Shown piece after piece: positions 35,650-46,125 of a stretch of DNA of 64,000 bases. Both the position numbers and the translations under genes were made by a program. The DNA comes from Cavenderia fasciculata (Eukaryota; Evosea; Eumycetozoa; Acytosteliales; Cavenderiaceae). Position 1 is the first letter of the stretch. Each line of letters begins with the position of its first letter. The stretch is taken from positions 1,922,001 to 1,986,000 of the forward strand of contig NW_004457737.1 in the NCBI RefSeq assembly GCF_000203815.1, written 5' to 3'. The notes under the pieces are model-generated. The model worked only from the letters and a program-made list of their open reading frames with translations. It did not search any database and had not been told where the DNA came from.

Positions 35650-38600
35650 ATGGTACTTAAACTTACATCCCATGATTCTGGGTTGGAGATTGTATCAGTA
35701 AATTATCACCTAACAATAATCGATCGTTGTTGTGATATATGCTATAATATAATCTATCAAAATACATCAAGTATACCAATCTCTTTAAAGTATGTCATAC
35801 AAAAAGGAGGAGACAAAATTAAATGATAATAATAATAATAATAATAATCATCATGGCTAACCTTTTTTTTTATTATTTTTACCAATCAAAGAATTGAATA
35901 TGATAATAGTTTTGATTTAGGAAAATTATATAGTTTAGAATCGACGATTGGAGGAATAGGAGTATTTGAACAATCATCTAAATTTTGTCCATTGCAATTG
36001 TACAGCGGTGGTGGTACTGGTAATAATAATAGAGGAGCAGTCGATGAAAATAGTTTTGGTCTTGGTAAATTGGTGGATTTGTTGCCAGGTAAAGAGATTC
36101 TATTCAACACTAGATACGTTAGAGAATTGTTGGGTGTCGTCTCTGAAAAGACAATCAAGGTTGACATTCCATTTAGAGCCTATCCAAAGTTACAAACGGT
36201 TGACTTTAGACTTGAAGGTTGGTTTAGTTCAAACATTAGAAATTTAAAATCAAAATCTCATCCATCATTTGATACTATAACAATTGAAGATAACAAATTG
36301 ACTTCTCTACATAAAATTGTAAGAAAAACAAAAGACAAAGAGAAAGGAGAGAGACATTTGATAATTAACCTTTTCCTTTTCCTTTTTCTTTTATTTTATT
36401 ATTTTAGGGATCAAAGGATTATGATAAAGTTCAACAATATTTGGTAGATGTTGAATTACAAGATATGAAGGTGGTTAGTGGATGGTCATCGAGTTCATTG
36501 AATCATGAAGGAAAATATTTTACAGCGTCAATGATTACATTCAACATTGATCCACAGGAAACACACTCTATCAACAATGTCCACATTCAATGGACAGCCG
36601 AAAAACAAATCAAACTAGAAAGAATCCAACCCAGCAACGGAGGATTCATTGTTTATAACGTCGAAACTCATACAACTGACCAGACAGTTGACACTCATCA
36701 AAACACCATTCCCATATCCTATTCAACCCTTACTAACTCTAATACCGCCGTCTCTTGCCAATGTAACATAAAACTTCAACCAACAAGTTCATTATTAATT
36801 TATAGATTTTCAACTCTTTCAAAATTAAAGTATGAAACAGAAAATAGAAAACAAATAGAAAAAAGATAGGATAGATTATTAATTGTTTCTTTTTTATCTA
36901 GTATAATTCACAATTACACATCAAGTAATGGTTGTAATAATGAAAATAGTAATAGTAGTAGTAATAATGATATATCATTTTTAATTAAATTATTTTTAGA
37001 AAATGTAACTATAAAATCAACGACAACGGATAATATGTCATCTCTATCAATGTCATTGCCAGATTCTGGAACATCACAAATTACATCAAGTTTGGATTTA
37101 TTGTCAAATATTAGTAGTCATCCTGGACGTGTGAAACCACCTGGATTGCAGTCGTTTACGGCTCCACCGACATTTGTAAAGGATATCCAGGCGAATCCAA
37201 TCGCGGCATTTGTCGCCAATGCCAAACAGGGTCCGACCGCGTTGACGGGGCCAAAGCAGGTGCGTAGAGGTCCCCCGATGCTGGGCGGCAGCGACATTCG
37301 TCTGCAGCGTCTGGCTAGCTACAACAAGGTCAACAATATGTGGAATCTGTCTGCGAGCGACTTTACCGAGCGCCACACCATCGCCATCGAAGAGCTCGAG
37401 GCTACGGCACTCGACCTCGCACTCAACCACGTGCGTGCCAACTGGTGGGGTAAGGGTCGACTCGGATCGATGCGCGAGATTCAGGCGTTGCGTGGAGCAG
37501 TCGAGACGATTGTCAAGAGCTCCAAGATCGATATGACCTATGTCGAGATTCCAGTACAGCAAAAGAGTCAGATCGAGACGGTCATGAATAGCAGCTCGCG
37601 CGATCTCGGTCAACTACTCAATGCACTCAAACCAAAGCCTGCGTCCGACAGCGCCGCCGGTGCCGAGACTGGGCAGTCGGGTGCGGTCGAGGAGCCACAA
37701 CGCAAGGAAAAGGCAATCGACGTCATCAAGCTAAAGTGGGTGATTGAGGAGATGCTCGATGGTGACAAGCAAGCATTCCCACGTGACGATGACGCACACA
37801 TTCGTCAGCAGTCGTGGTACCACGTCGACGCTGCAGAGACAAAGGGCGAGCGCGGTCATATGGAGGACAAGCATATCGTCATTGAACATGTAAATAGATT
37901 GTATTCCGCGACCACAGACAAACAAGACACTGACAGTGAACAACTGTTTTTAGGTGTATTTGACGGACACAATGGAAAGTTGGCAGCCGATTTTACAAAG
38001 ACACACCTTCCATACGAGATATATAAAAGTAGAGCAGCCGACAAATCATTGCCAGCATCAATGATTGCATCGGGTATTGTTAAAGACATTGAGACTACGA
38101 TGGAGAGTGCATACACTCAAGTGGATCAATCGTTTTTACAGTTGGCAGATCGAGATGATAAAAAGGCTGGTAGTACAGTGGCCACTGTCATTGCCATGAA
38201 AGATAAACTGGTAGTGTCCAATGTTGGCGACACTGAAGTAGTCTTGTCAAGTGGATCCAAAGCGAGTGCATTGTCGACCATGCATCTGCCAACCAACGAA
38301 ATGGAAAGAGAACGTGTTGAAAAGGCTGGTGGTGTTATTATCCAATGTGGTACACTACGTGTCAATGGTGTATTGGCCGTCACCAGAGCCATGGGTGATC
38401 GTAATCTAAAGGATGTCATTACATGTCTTCCCGACACTAAAATACACCACCTCACACCCGCCGATCAATTCCTAGTCATTGCTACCGACGGTCTTTGGGA
38501 TGTCATGAAACATCAAGAAGTGGTCGACTATATCATCCAACAGAATCAAGAAAAACAACCACAAATCGCAGATAGATTAGTTGAAGAGGCTCTTAGAAGA

Positions 38601-38672
38601 AATTCAAAGGATAATATTACAGTTATCATTGTTTATTTTAAAAATAATTATCAACCTTTTATAAATCAATAA
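35650..38672 (+). CDS. PP2C-type Ser/Thr phosphatase with a long unknown N-terminal half
   Basis: Four exons, 35650-35789, 35892-36318, 36408-36829 and 36902-38672, fit in phase and give about 919 residues. The C-terminal ~270 residues (about 640-915) are a PP2C/PPM domain: RGHMEDKH near 648, FDGHNG near 683, GSTVATV, NVGDTEVVL, LAVTRAMGDRNLK, ATDGLWDVM and DNITVI. The metal-binding Asp residues of MED, DGH, DGLWD and DN are present; the usual DHK segment is changed to TMHLP. Residues 1-370 look like beta-rich domains (IEYDNSF, VDIPFRAYPKL, ITFNIDPQETHS) that I do not recognise. Residues 440-640 are helical. Spalten of D. discoideum also has a C-terminal PP2C, but no Galpha-type GTP-binding motifs are seen here, so I do not equate them. 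Confidence 0.85.
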
Positions 38673-38804
38673 TAATTAATAACTAGTAAATTAAATTAAA
38701 TTAATAATAAAACAAACAAGAAGAAATAAATGAAAGAAAAGAAAGAAATAATAATAATTTGGGCAAAAATAATATATATGTTGTATATTTTAATTTTATC
38801 ATCT

Positions 38805-39770
38805 TCAGTATTTAAACGATGATGAATTTGAAGTTGTTGTAGTAGTAATATTGTTGGTAGTTGTTGTTGGAGATGAGGTATTGTTTGAAAAATCAACATC
38901 ATGAATAAATCTCATCTTTAAATATTCTTGTTTAATTTTAAGAGCCAAAGATTCAGCATCTTTGAATTGTGACCAATTGACACGAATGACGGCAACATAT
39001 TTTGAAATGTCTTGAAGGAATTCTTGGTATGCACGATTGAGGTTGGTCAAGTATTCGAGAGTGACAGTCTTTTCACAGTCACGATCTCTCATTTTGATAC
39101 GTTCGAGTGATTCCTCTGGTGACACGTCCAAGTGAATGATAAGATTTGGCTTTCTCATGAAATTGGAGAGATTAGAAAAGAGAGTGCAATAGGTTTCATA
39201 GTCTCGCTTTTCCATCAAACCACTTTCCATCAACATCTTTGCAAATACAGAATCTTCGTAAATGGTACGATCCTGTACTCCACCTCTTCCTTGCCATATG
39301 ATTTGTTGTTGTTGACGGAATCGATTATTCAACAAATAGATTTGTAATGGAAAACTATATTTTTTTGGGTCTTGATAGAAATCTGCCAAGTATTTGTTAT
39401 CAATTACTTGTTCATACTAAATTGAAAAAGAAGAAAGATAGAGTAAATACACAATTTTAAATGAATGACATTCATTCCTTTCATCATTGTAATAATAAAC
39501 AACATACATAAGTTGGTAAATTTAATACTCTTCCTAATGCTGTACAAAGTGTTGTCTGTAGATAAATAAATAATAATAATAATAATAATAATGAGGGTTT
39601 ATTAGAGAATGTACATAGATCGTCTCATTGAGATTTATATATTTATAAAACATCTTCATCTTTACCTTTCCAACACCTATTAACCCACTAATACCAATAT
39701 GTAAACCATCAAGAGTATCATTTCCTTGTAATACTGGTGATTGTGATGATGAAATATCTGTATCTGTCAT
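38805..39770 (-). CDS. Deoxynucleoside kinase (dCK/dGK family)
   Basis: Three exons, 39770-39666, 39555-39508 and 39416-38805, all in phase 0, give 254 residues. The P-loop GLIGVGKTT (residues 30-38) is split by intron 1 between Lys and Thr. QDRTIYED (99-106) takes the place of the family's ERS.Y.D motif, with the catalytic acidic residue and Arg. LIIHLDVSPEESLERIKMRDRDCE contains the Arg-rich LID. Enzymes of this family phosphorylate deoxyadenosine, deoxyguanosine or deoxycytidine in the salvage pathway; dictyostelids have separate deoxyadenosine and deoxyguanosine kinases, and the substrate cannot be told from motifs. The C-terminus is a Thr/Ser/Asn-rich tail that looks disordered. The 3' end faces the PP2C gene only about 130 bases away. 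Confidence 0.9.
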
Positions 39771-40206
39771 TTTTTATGTATGTATGTATGTATCTTTAAA
39801 ACAATCGATTATTACAAAAATGCAACAAGACGAGTCCTGGAGACCTTCCCTCCCTTTTTAATTTTTCAAATTAAATTAATTCGTCAGCTTTACATCATTC
39901 GGGATTGTTCATAGTAGCCCAATTTGAGATGATTATTAATATAAAAGGAGCTATATAGATACACTAACCACCACTACAAATAATAATTGTAGCAAATAAA
40001 TGGATTAGTGGGAGAATTGAATAGAACGGATGAAAAATTATTAAATTAGATTTTTTACCATTGTTTGTAATATGTACATACATACAAAATACATACATAC
40101 AAAATATTTGGAAGATAATATGGATGGATGAATTGCAACGGGATGAGAGAATAGATAGATAGTAAAAGAATAGAAGTATAGTTATATAATTTATTTAATT
40201 TAGAGG
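39771..40206. other. Shared 5' region of two divergent genes
   Basis: 436 bases between the deoxynucleoside kinase (-) and the unknown 231-residue gene (+). It is AT-rich, with TATG and TACA tandem units. A bidirectional promoter is likely; no named element is seen. Confidence 0.5.
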
Positions 40207-40902
40207 ATGAAACAATTTTTAGATTTAGTTTTTAATAATGGTCATTGTACTGGAATGTCAATATTTCATAGAGATGGAAAAAAGATATGTAGTAGGAGTT
40301 TAGATATCTCAGAGGAGGAGATTATGGCAATCAAACAATTATTCAAACAGAGAAAATCAGTTCCCATCAAAGGTTGTGTTTTAAAGATACAAGGTGTACC
40401 ACATTTTGTGGTAGCTTCAAAACGTGGATCATTCTATTTGTCTACCAATCCTCAGACATCGCTCAGTCTGCCATCGGTCTATGAATCATTTAAAAACATA
40501 TTGTATGATTGCTACATGTTGTTTGACAAGACTGACAAGACATTCACCGACACTACCATCGATCCACAAGCCTACAAACAATTACTAGACTCTGAGAAAC
40601 CTGCTGCTACTGGACCAACTCCAACCACTGTACCTGTACTCGCCACCGATACAATAGACCAAACACTTTCAACTGCATCTGCATCATCCATCGAAGAAGC
40701 AAAGATAAAGGTAGAGACACAACCAGGTATTTTAAGAGAATCATGTTGTCTGATTGAAAAGACAGAAACCATGATTATCATTGGAGTCAACAATAACATC
40801 CCCATTGCCAACCGTGAAAAGGTTAAAGAGATTACATCTACATTCTCTTCAATCGGTCAATTTGCAGATGATCTTCGTGGCTCTGAATTATTACATCTTT
40901 AG
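40207..40902 (+). CDS. Unknown 231-residue protein, possibly two small alpha/beta domains
   Basis: A single intronless frame. Residues 1-110 alternate short strands and helices (GMSIFHRDGKKICSRS, ISEEEIMAIKQLF, VPHFVVASKRGSFYLS, VYESFKNILYDCY) in a way that recalls profilin- or Roadblock-like folds; this is only a pattern impression. A Thr/Ser/Pro-rich linker covers about 120-165. Residues 170-231 form a second small region (CCLIEKTETMIIIGVNNNIP, then a helix). No catalytic motif, signal peptide or membrane segment is seen. The clean frame and coding-like composition argue for a real gene. Confidence 0.75.
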   Translation: MKQFLDLVFNNGHCTGMSIFHRDGKKICSRSLDISEEEIMAIKQLFKQRKSVPIKGCVLKIQGVPHFVVASKRGSFYLSTNPQTSLSLPSVYESFKNILYDCYMLFDKTDKTFTDTTIDPQAYKQLLDSEKPAATGPTPTTVPVLATDTIDQTLSTASASSIEEAKIKVETQPGILRESCCLIEKTETMIIIGVNNNIPIANREKVKEITSTFSSIGQFADDLRGSELLHL

Positions 40903-41121
40903 TGATAACACCAAAAAGAGGATTTTAAAAATAAATATTCAAATTATAAAAAAGCTTACGACTCCACAATAATAATAATATGTAGGTTATTTCAGTGTAT
41001 ACACACGTATTATATTATAATCATCATATTTATTTTATTTTATAAATATTCTATTCTAAAAGAGAGAAGATAAATATGATATATTAACAATATCACAGCT
41101 AACTATATAGATCAAACTATT

Positions 41122-41352
41122 TTGTTTCAAGATTTTGATGACCAGGTGACCCATAGGTGTAAGGGGTGTAGTGGTTTCATGCATCTTTTGTTTCTAGCCA
41201 CCGATGATCAACTTTCGTTTCGGTGTCAAGGGTCATCGTCACGATGTTCATGGACATTCTCGACAAATCCGATCAAGGATGCAAACACATCAAAACAAAT
41301 TTATCTTAACTCTTTACCATCTACCGTCACCTCTAACTTTTGTACACATTAA
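41122..41352 (+). other. Small Cys-containing open frame, doubtful gene
   Basis: A 76-codon frame, richer in G+C than its surroundings, with CKGC near the start and RCQGSSSRC in the middle, a spacing that could bind zinc. No family is recognised and no other exon was found. It may be a small gene, a remnant or chance. Confidence 0.25.
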
Positions 41353-41518
41353 TAGGTACTACTGTTAAAAAACAAAGCCCTCCATGGAAAGAAAGTCTTT
41401 CATTGTTCTTTCTCAATTTAATCATACTCCACCACGGGTTCTGAAGGTCTATTAACCCATTGCATTTAATGTAACTAGTCTCATTTTATTTAGTATAGTT
41501 TCACCCTGGCATGGATGT

Positions 41519-41590
41519 CTTGATCCATGATCGATGATTTATGAACCATGAATTTGGCCATGGACCATTGATATTTGATCATGGATCAAG
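41519..41590. repeat. Hairpin with 14-base perfect arms
   Basis: CTTGATCCATGATC at 41519-41532 is the exact reverse complement of GATCATGGATCAAG at 41577-41590. Within the loop, ATGAACCATG and CATGGACCAT pair with two mismatches around a terminal loop AATTTGG. The folded length of about 72 bases is in the range of small-RNA precursors. It lies in unannotated spacer. Confidence 0.75.
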
Positions 41591-41884
41591 TATCTGAACT
41601 GGTAATTAATTATTTAATTGGGTAATATTATATGATGCAAATAAAAAAAAAAACAATAAAAAAAAAGATCAATTTAAATTTAATTTAGCTCAAAGCATAC
41701 TGAAGCACAGATATCTGTTCATTTCAATATCGTCTTTTTAGTTTACATGTATACGCAGTAAATAGATATAATAGACACCAACATTATATTAGTTAGTAGT
41801 AGTACAATCGTCGATAATTAACCAACATCAACAACAAAAAGAATTATATTTATAATAAATATTATTATTATTATTATATTATTA

Positions 41885-42827
41885 ATGGAGAATAGCAGAG
41901 TATTATCAATTCAATCTTGGGTGTGTCATGGTTATGTAGGAAATAAATGTGCGGTGCTTGCATTGCAGCATCTTGGTGTAGAGGTTGATCCGATCAATAC
42001 GGTTCAGCTATCAAACAATACAGCCTATTCTAGTTGGAAAGGTGAAACATTGTCGTCAAGCAAACTGTTAGAGATATACGATGCATTGGACCACAACAAG
42101 ATTGCAGACTATACACATGTACTCACTGGCTACAACAACAACGCAGAGACATTACGATCAGTATTAAAGATTGTAAAGAGTTTAAAGGAAAAGAATCCAT
42201 CGCTCATCTATGCATGTGACCCGGTATTGGGTGACAATGGCAAGTTGTATGTGCCAGAGGATTTAGTTTCTGTATATCGTGATGAAGTCATTCCACATGC
42301 AGACTACCTATTCCCAAATCAAACTGAAGCAGAGTAAATACATATTAAATTCAACACAATCAATCAATCATCTGACCGTTTTCTTTTAATTTAGATTATT
42401 AACAGGAGTACAAATTAAAAATGAAAGTGATGCATTGATTGCAGTCGATAAATTACATGCTATCGGTATAAAGAATGTAGTGATTACTAGTTTATTCTTG
42501 GACGAGACACAAAAGAATATAATGATGTTGGGAAGTCAAAAAGGAGGTTCTCGATTTAAGATTATAGTTCCCAAGTTTGAAGGATACTATACGGGTACTG
42601 GCGATTTGTTTAGTTCGCTGTTACTGGGCTGGAGTGCAACTGAACCAAACCTAGCGGTCGTATGCGAGCGTGCCGTTTCCACCTTGTACAATATCCTCAA
42701 AGTCACACATGAAGCCAAGGCTATCATCCCCAACGCTAAAAATATTGAATATCACGAATTACGTTTGGTACAAGCACGTCATTTCATTGGATCAAAAGAA
42801 GTATTATTCAAAAGTTCTACTCTCTAA
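41885..42827 (+). CDS. Pyridoxal kinase
   Basis: Two exons, 41885-42333 and 42395-42827, in phase, give 293 residues, close to the family length of about 300. It phosphorylates pyridoxal, pyridoxine and pyridoxamine with ATP in vitamin B6 salvage, in the cytosol. The ribokinase-fold markers are all there: SIQSWVCHGYVGNKCA at the N-terminus (substrate loop), YACDPVLGDNGKLYVP near residue 112, FPNQTEAELLTG near 145, and the catalytic GTGDLFSSLLLGW with Asp at about 220. The symbol follows the D. discoideum pyridoxal kinase gene as I recall it. Confidence 0.95.
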
Positions 42828-43573
42828 TAATCCCAACGTATATATATATAACAACAACAACGGTTGGTTGGTTGGAAGAGGAATATAATATAATATAAAT
42901 ATAATAAATCGGCACTAATATATAATAAATTAATATTAAAATTAATTTTTAAAAAAAAAAGTTTAAAGGTGAACAATCCAAGCAGGCTCAGAATAATGAA
43001 TGGTACACGACTCCAACATTTGAAATTTCCCAAAGACCCCCCTCCTATTTAGAACACATAGATTTGTGTGATTGAAAGCTAGGTCGTGTGCCAATCATCT
43101 GGTTGCCAACATGGATAATGATGGTTGTCTTTTTACTTTTTAAGGAAATTTTCAAAGTTCACGTGTGGGTGTTGTCTGTCGGTTTCATGTGATCTATTTA
43201 ACAAAGAACAGCAACCATGAGCGAGTTTGTTTAAGAAAGAACAACTATATTAGTTTCAATTTAGCACCCCCAACGATGGTGGGTGAGACATGCGCCTCGG
43301 TCAAGGGCAAAGATCTGTGGGCTTCCATACCTTCCCACCACTACTCCGACCAACTCAACTCACCCCAGATTCAATCATAATAACTATCCATTCATCAACC
43401 GACATTTCACACCCCCTCCCTTTGAAGAGGGAGTTAAAAGATATCATCGAATGTCACATGTGACCACAACCTATAAATACTAGTTTAACCATCGTCTCAT
43501 CACAACACATCACATTTATAATCTACATCTACTCTTCAATTTGTTGTAATTAGTTAGTTATAATTTATAAAAC
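42828..43573. other. Intergenic and promoter of the 43.6 kb gene
   Basis: No gene is supported. A GTGTGGGTGTTG string near 43164 resembles the G-box sites bound by GBF in Dictyostelium. A G+C-richer stretch at about 43265-43345 has short complementary ends (GGTGGG and CCCACC). The last 100 bases contain a TATA-like box. Confidence 0.45.
43472..43479 (+). promoter_or_regulatory. TATA-like box
   Basis: TATAAATA lies about 95 bases upstream of the start codon at 43574. Oligo-T and AT-rich DNA follow, the usual arrangement of dictyostelid promoters. Confidence 0.4.
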
Positions 43574-45654
43574 ATGTTACTATCTGCACTCATTACCGCA
43601 TTCAGTGTTGGTAAGACTGATACTGCCACCACCACTCCAGCCACACCTGAGCCAAAGAAACCACTTGCTCAACACAACTTCTTTACTTCGTACGCCGCCA
43701 AGTCCAAAGAGGTTTTTGACGATGAAACCGTTCCAGTTACCTCTACTGAAACAGGTGGTAGAACCAAGAGAGACACTGGTACAGACTCGTTGCTTCCATC
43801 CAAGAAATTCGAGTTCCCAGCATTCGATGCTGCCACCGAACTCAAAGATGGAATGGGTTTGAAGATGTTAAAGAACATGTCAATCTTTGAAGGAAAAGTC
43901 AATGTATGTATCAATCAATCAAATCGATCCAATATATAAAGTTTGGATAGTCCATTCATTATCTAATACATATATTCATTTATACTCTATCTAGGTGGTA
44001 CAAAACAATGCTGATAAGTACTTTATAGAGAACGTATTACACTTTGGTGATCCAAACAACGAAGTATTGAAGTTGTTTGGTATTACCAAGCCAACCATTC
44101 CACAACTACGTTTGGATATTTGTGATGAAACTTTGATTGGCTTGTGGTATGGCTTTTATGCAATCTTTTACATTCCATTGATGATTTCCCAAACTGCTGG
44201 TTCTACCATTGCCTCCAAGATTGATGTCCAGAAATGTAAAGATAATTTGCATACTCTTGAAACTAATCAAGTTTATGGTGTATGTATACAAATATATTTA
44301 TATATTATATTATATTATAAATAATTTATTAATTGTTTTTTAATTTTTATTTTTTGAATTTTTTTTTTAGAATACTTTTATTCATCAAAGAATGTTATTG
44401 TACAAGTATGCTTTTTGTGAAAAGAATCCATGGATGATGAAGATCCAAAAGAATCCAGAGAGATGGTTACCCATCTTGACCAAGGACTTGAAATCCGAAG
44501 CATTCATTACCAAGTTGATCAGCTCTCAAAATTCAAACAAAACAAAGGAGCAGTTCCATGCCTACTTGGTCAACTTGAAAGCTATCCTTGATATCCTGGA
44601 TCCAACCGCCAAAACTTCAAGTAACATGGTAAACACGATCACTGCTGCCGCTCTCATTTCCAAGGTTGATGATCCAAAGTCCATTAAAGACACAACACTC
44701 AACCGCGCAATCATGACTGATGTAATTCAGAAATTGGTTGACGCATCGCAGGAAGCTGATCAGGATCGCGTAACTATTACGAAAGACCTGATCGCTACAC
44801 TTGGTTCCACAGCCAATGCAGTCACCGAGCTCCAAAAGGGTATATTCAACTACCAATTTGAATCAATCGATGGTCCAGATATTACCAAGGGATACCATCA
44901 ATATTTGGAGGATATTGGAAGAAGAGTAGCCAAAAAGATGCAAGTTCCAGCTGATTCTAATGACAAGGTATTCAGACGAATTGGTACCGTTGCCAAGGCT
45001 TGTCAAATAGGAGTTATCCTCTATAGTTTATCTCAATGGGACAAGGTAATTAATTATTCATTCAAAAAAAAAAAAAAAAAAAAAAAAATTGTCCTGGAAT
45101 TTATATCCATAGAATATCTATTAACAATTGATTTCCTTTTCATTCAATATTAGTTGGACACTTACAATAAAGATATGTTTACTGCAGACATTGTAAATAT
45201 AGCTTTGGATCTAGGATCTGGTGTTTTGAAGATATCTGAGGCTTTTAGAACGGTTGGATCGAGTATCGGCGATCTATTGGTCAAATTACCATCTGGTGAC
45301 AAGGTGACTACTGTAATGGGATCAATCTTTACAACAGATGTAGCTACTTTTGTTGGAACCAGATTCAGTCCAGCTTTAATGGGTGTTGCAGCCATCAAGA
45401 GTGTCTATGATGCCGTCCAAGACGCTCTGATTGGAAATATTGGTAGTATGGTCATTGATGGAGCATCTGCATCACTTGGACTCGCAACAGCTGTTGCCAT
45501 ATTTGGAGGTTGCGCTTGTGGGGGCCCCTTGGCCTTAGCAGTTGGAGCTACTCTACTAGCACTGGCCGTCATCAAATACACATTCTTCTCACCAACCAAT
45601 GATGAGACATACTATAGTAAGCATCTGCCATCTGAACTTAAATTATCAAAGTAA
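43574..45654 (+). CDS. Unrecognised 596-residue protein with a glycine-rich membrane-like tail
   Basis: Four exons, 43574-43903, 43995-44279, 44371-45045 and 45154-45654, all join in phase 0. Residues 1-12 are mildly hydrophobic and not a clear signal peptide. Residues 15-80 are Thr/Pro-rich and charged. Residues 157-175 are aromatic and hydrophobic (LIGLWYGFYAIFYIPLMI). The middle 200-430 is predicted helical, with Asn/Lys/Asp-rich surfaces (ITAAALISKVDDP, then TVITKDL-like helices). Near the end, residues 534-572 form a long Ala/Gly/Leu hydrophobic stretch (LGLATAVAIFGGCACGG, then LALAVGATLLALAVI), like a helical hairpin that could enter a membrane. No enzyme motif is seen and I know no family name. 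A pore-forming or membrane-binding role is only a guess. A poly-A run sits in intron 3. Confidence 0.8.
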
Positions 45655-46036
45655 TAAATAAATACATACATTGATTGATGATTATTATTATTAATAATAA
45701 ATAATAAATATATGATATTTAATTGTATTTCGTCTTAACTTTTTTTAATATCACAGTTTTTGAACAGGCACCTCGATTTTTTTTTTTTTTTTTTCACTCT
45801 TTCAGAGAGACGGATGGATCATTGTCTTCAAAACATTACTAGTACTCTTTTTGCTTATTACAAAATACTCTTGTTTATTTATATATTATAGTTCCTCTTA
45901 CTTATTATACTAGTATACAAAGGAAAGACTCAAGCAGGTGTAGTAGTAGTCGTCGTTTAGTTTGAGAGATCATTAAATAGATCGATAGAATATCAATAGT
46001 TGATTGTGTAACTACTATACTATACTACATCAAAAT
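45655..46036. other. Intergenic, no gene seen
   Basis: A 382-base spacer with a poly-T run at about 45779-45795. It should hold the 3' end of the upstream gene and the promoter of the SCAI gene. Confidence 0.5.
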
Positions 46037-46094
46037 ATGGAGAATCAAAACAATAATAATAACAGTAGTAATACTACAGCAACGACAACGGCAC

Positions 46095-46125
<31 letters not shown>

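Larger units (their letters stand above)
40903..41884. other. Intergenic with a hairpin and a small open frame
   Basis: Includes the frame at 41122-41352 and the perfect-arm hairpin at 41519-41590, both listed separately. The final 250 bases before the pyridoxal kinase start are AT-rich and probably hold its promoter and leader. Confidence 0.5.

Noticed and set aside
35650-38672. Identification of the PP2C fusion as spalten
   Set aside because: The Galpha-like P-loop and other GTP-binding motifs expected in spalten are not visible in the N-terminal half.
46004-46036. An earlier start for the SCAI gene
   Set aside because: The upstream in-frame extension adds a few residues without family support; the ATG at 46037 begins the usual Asn-rich leader.
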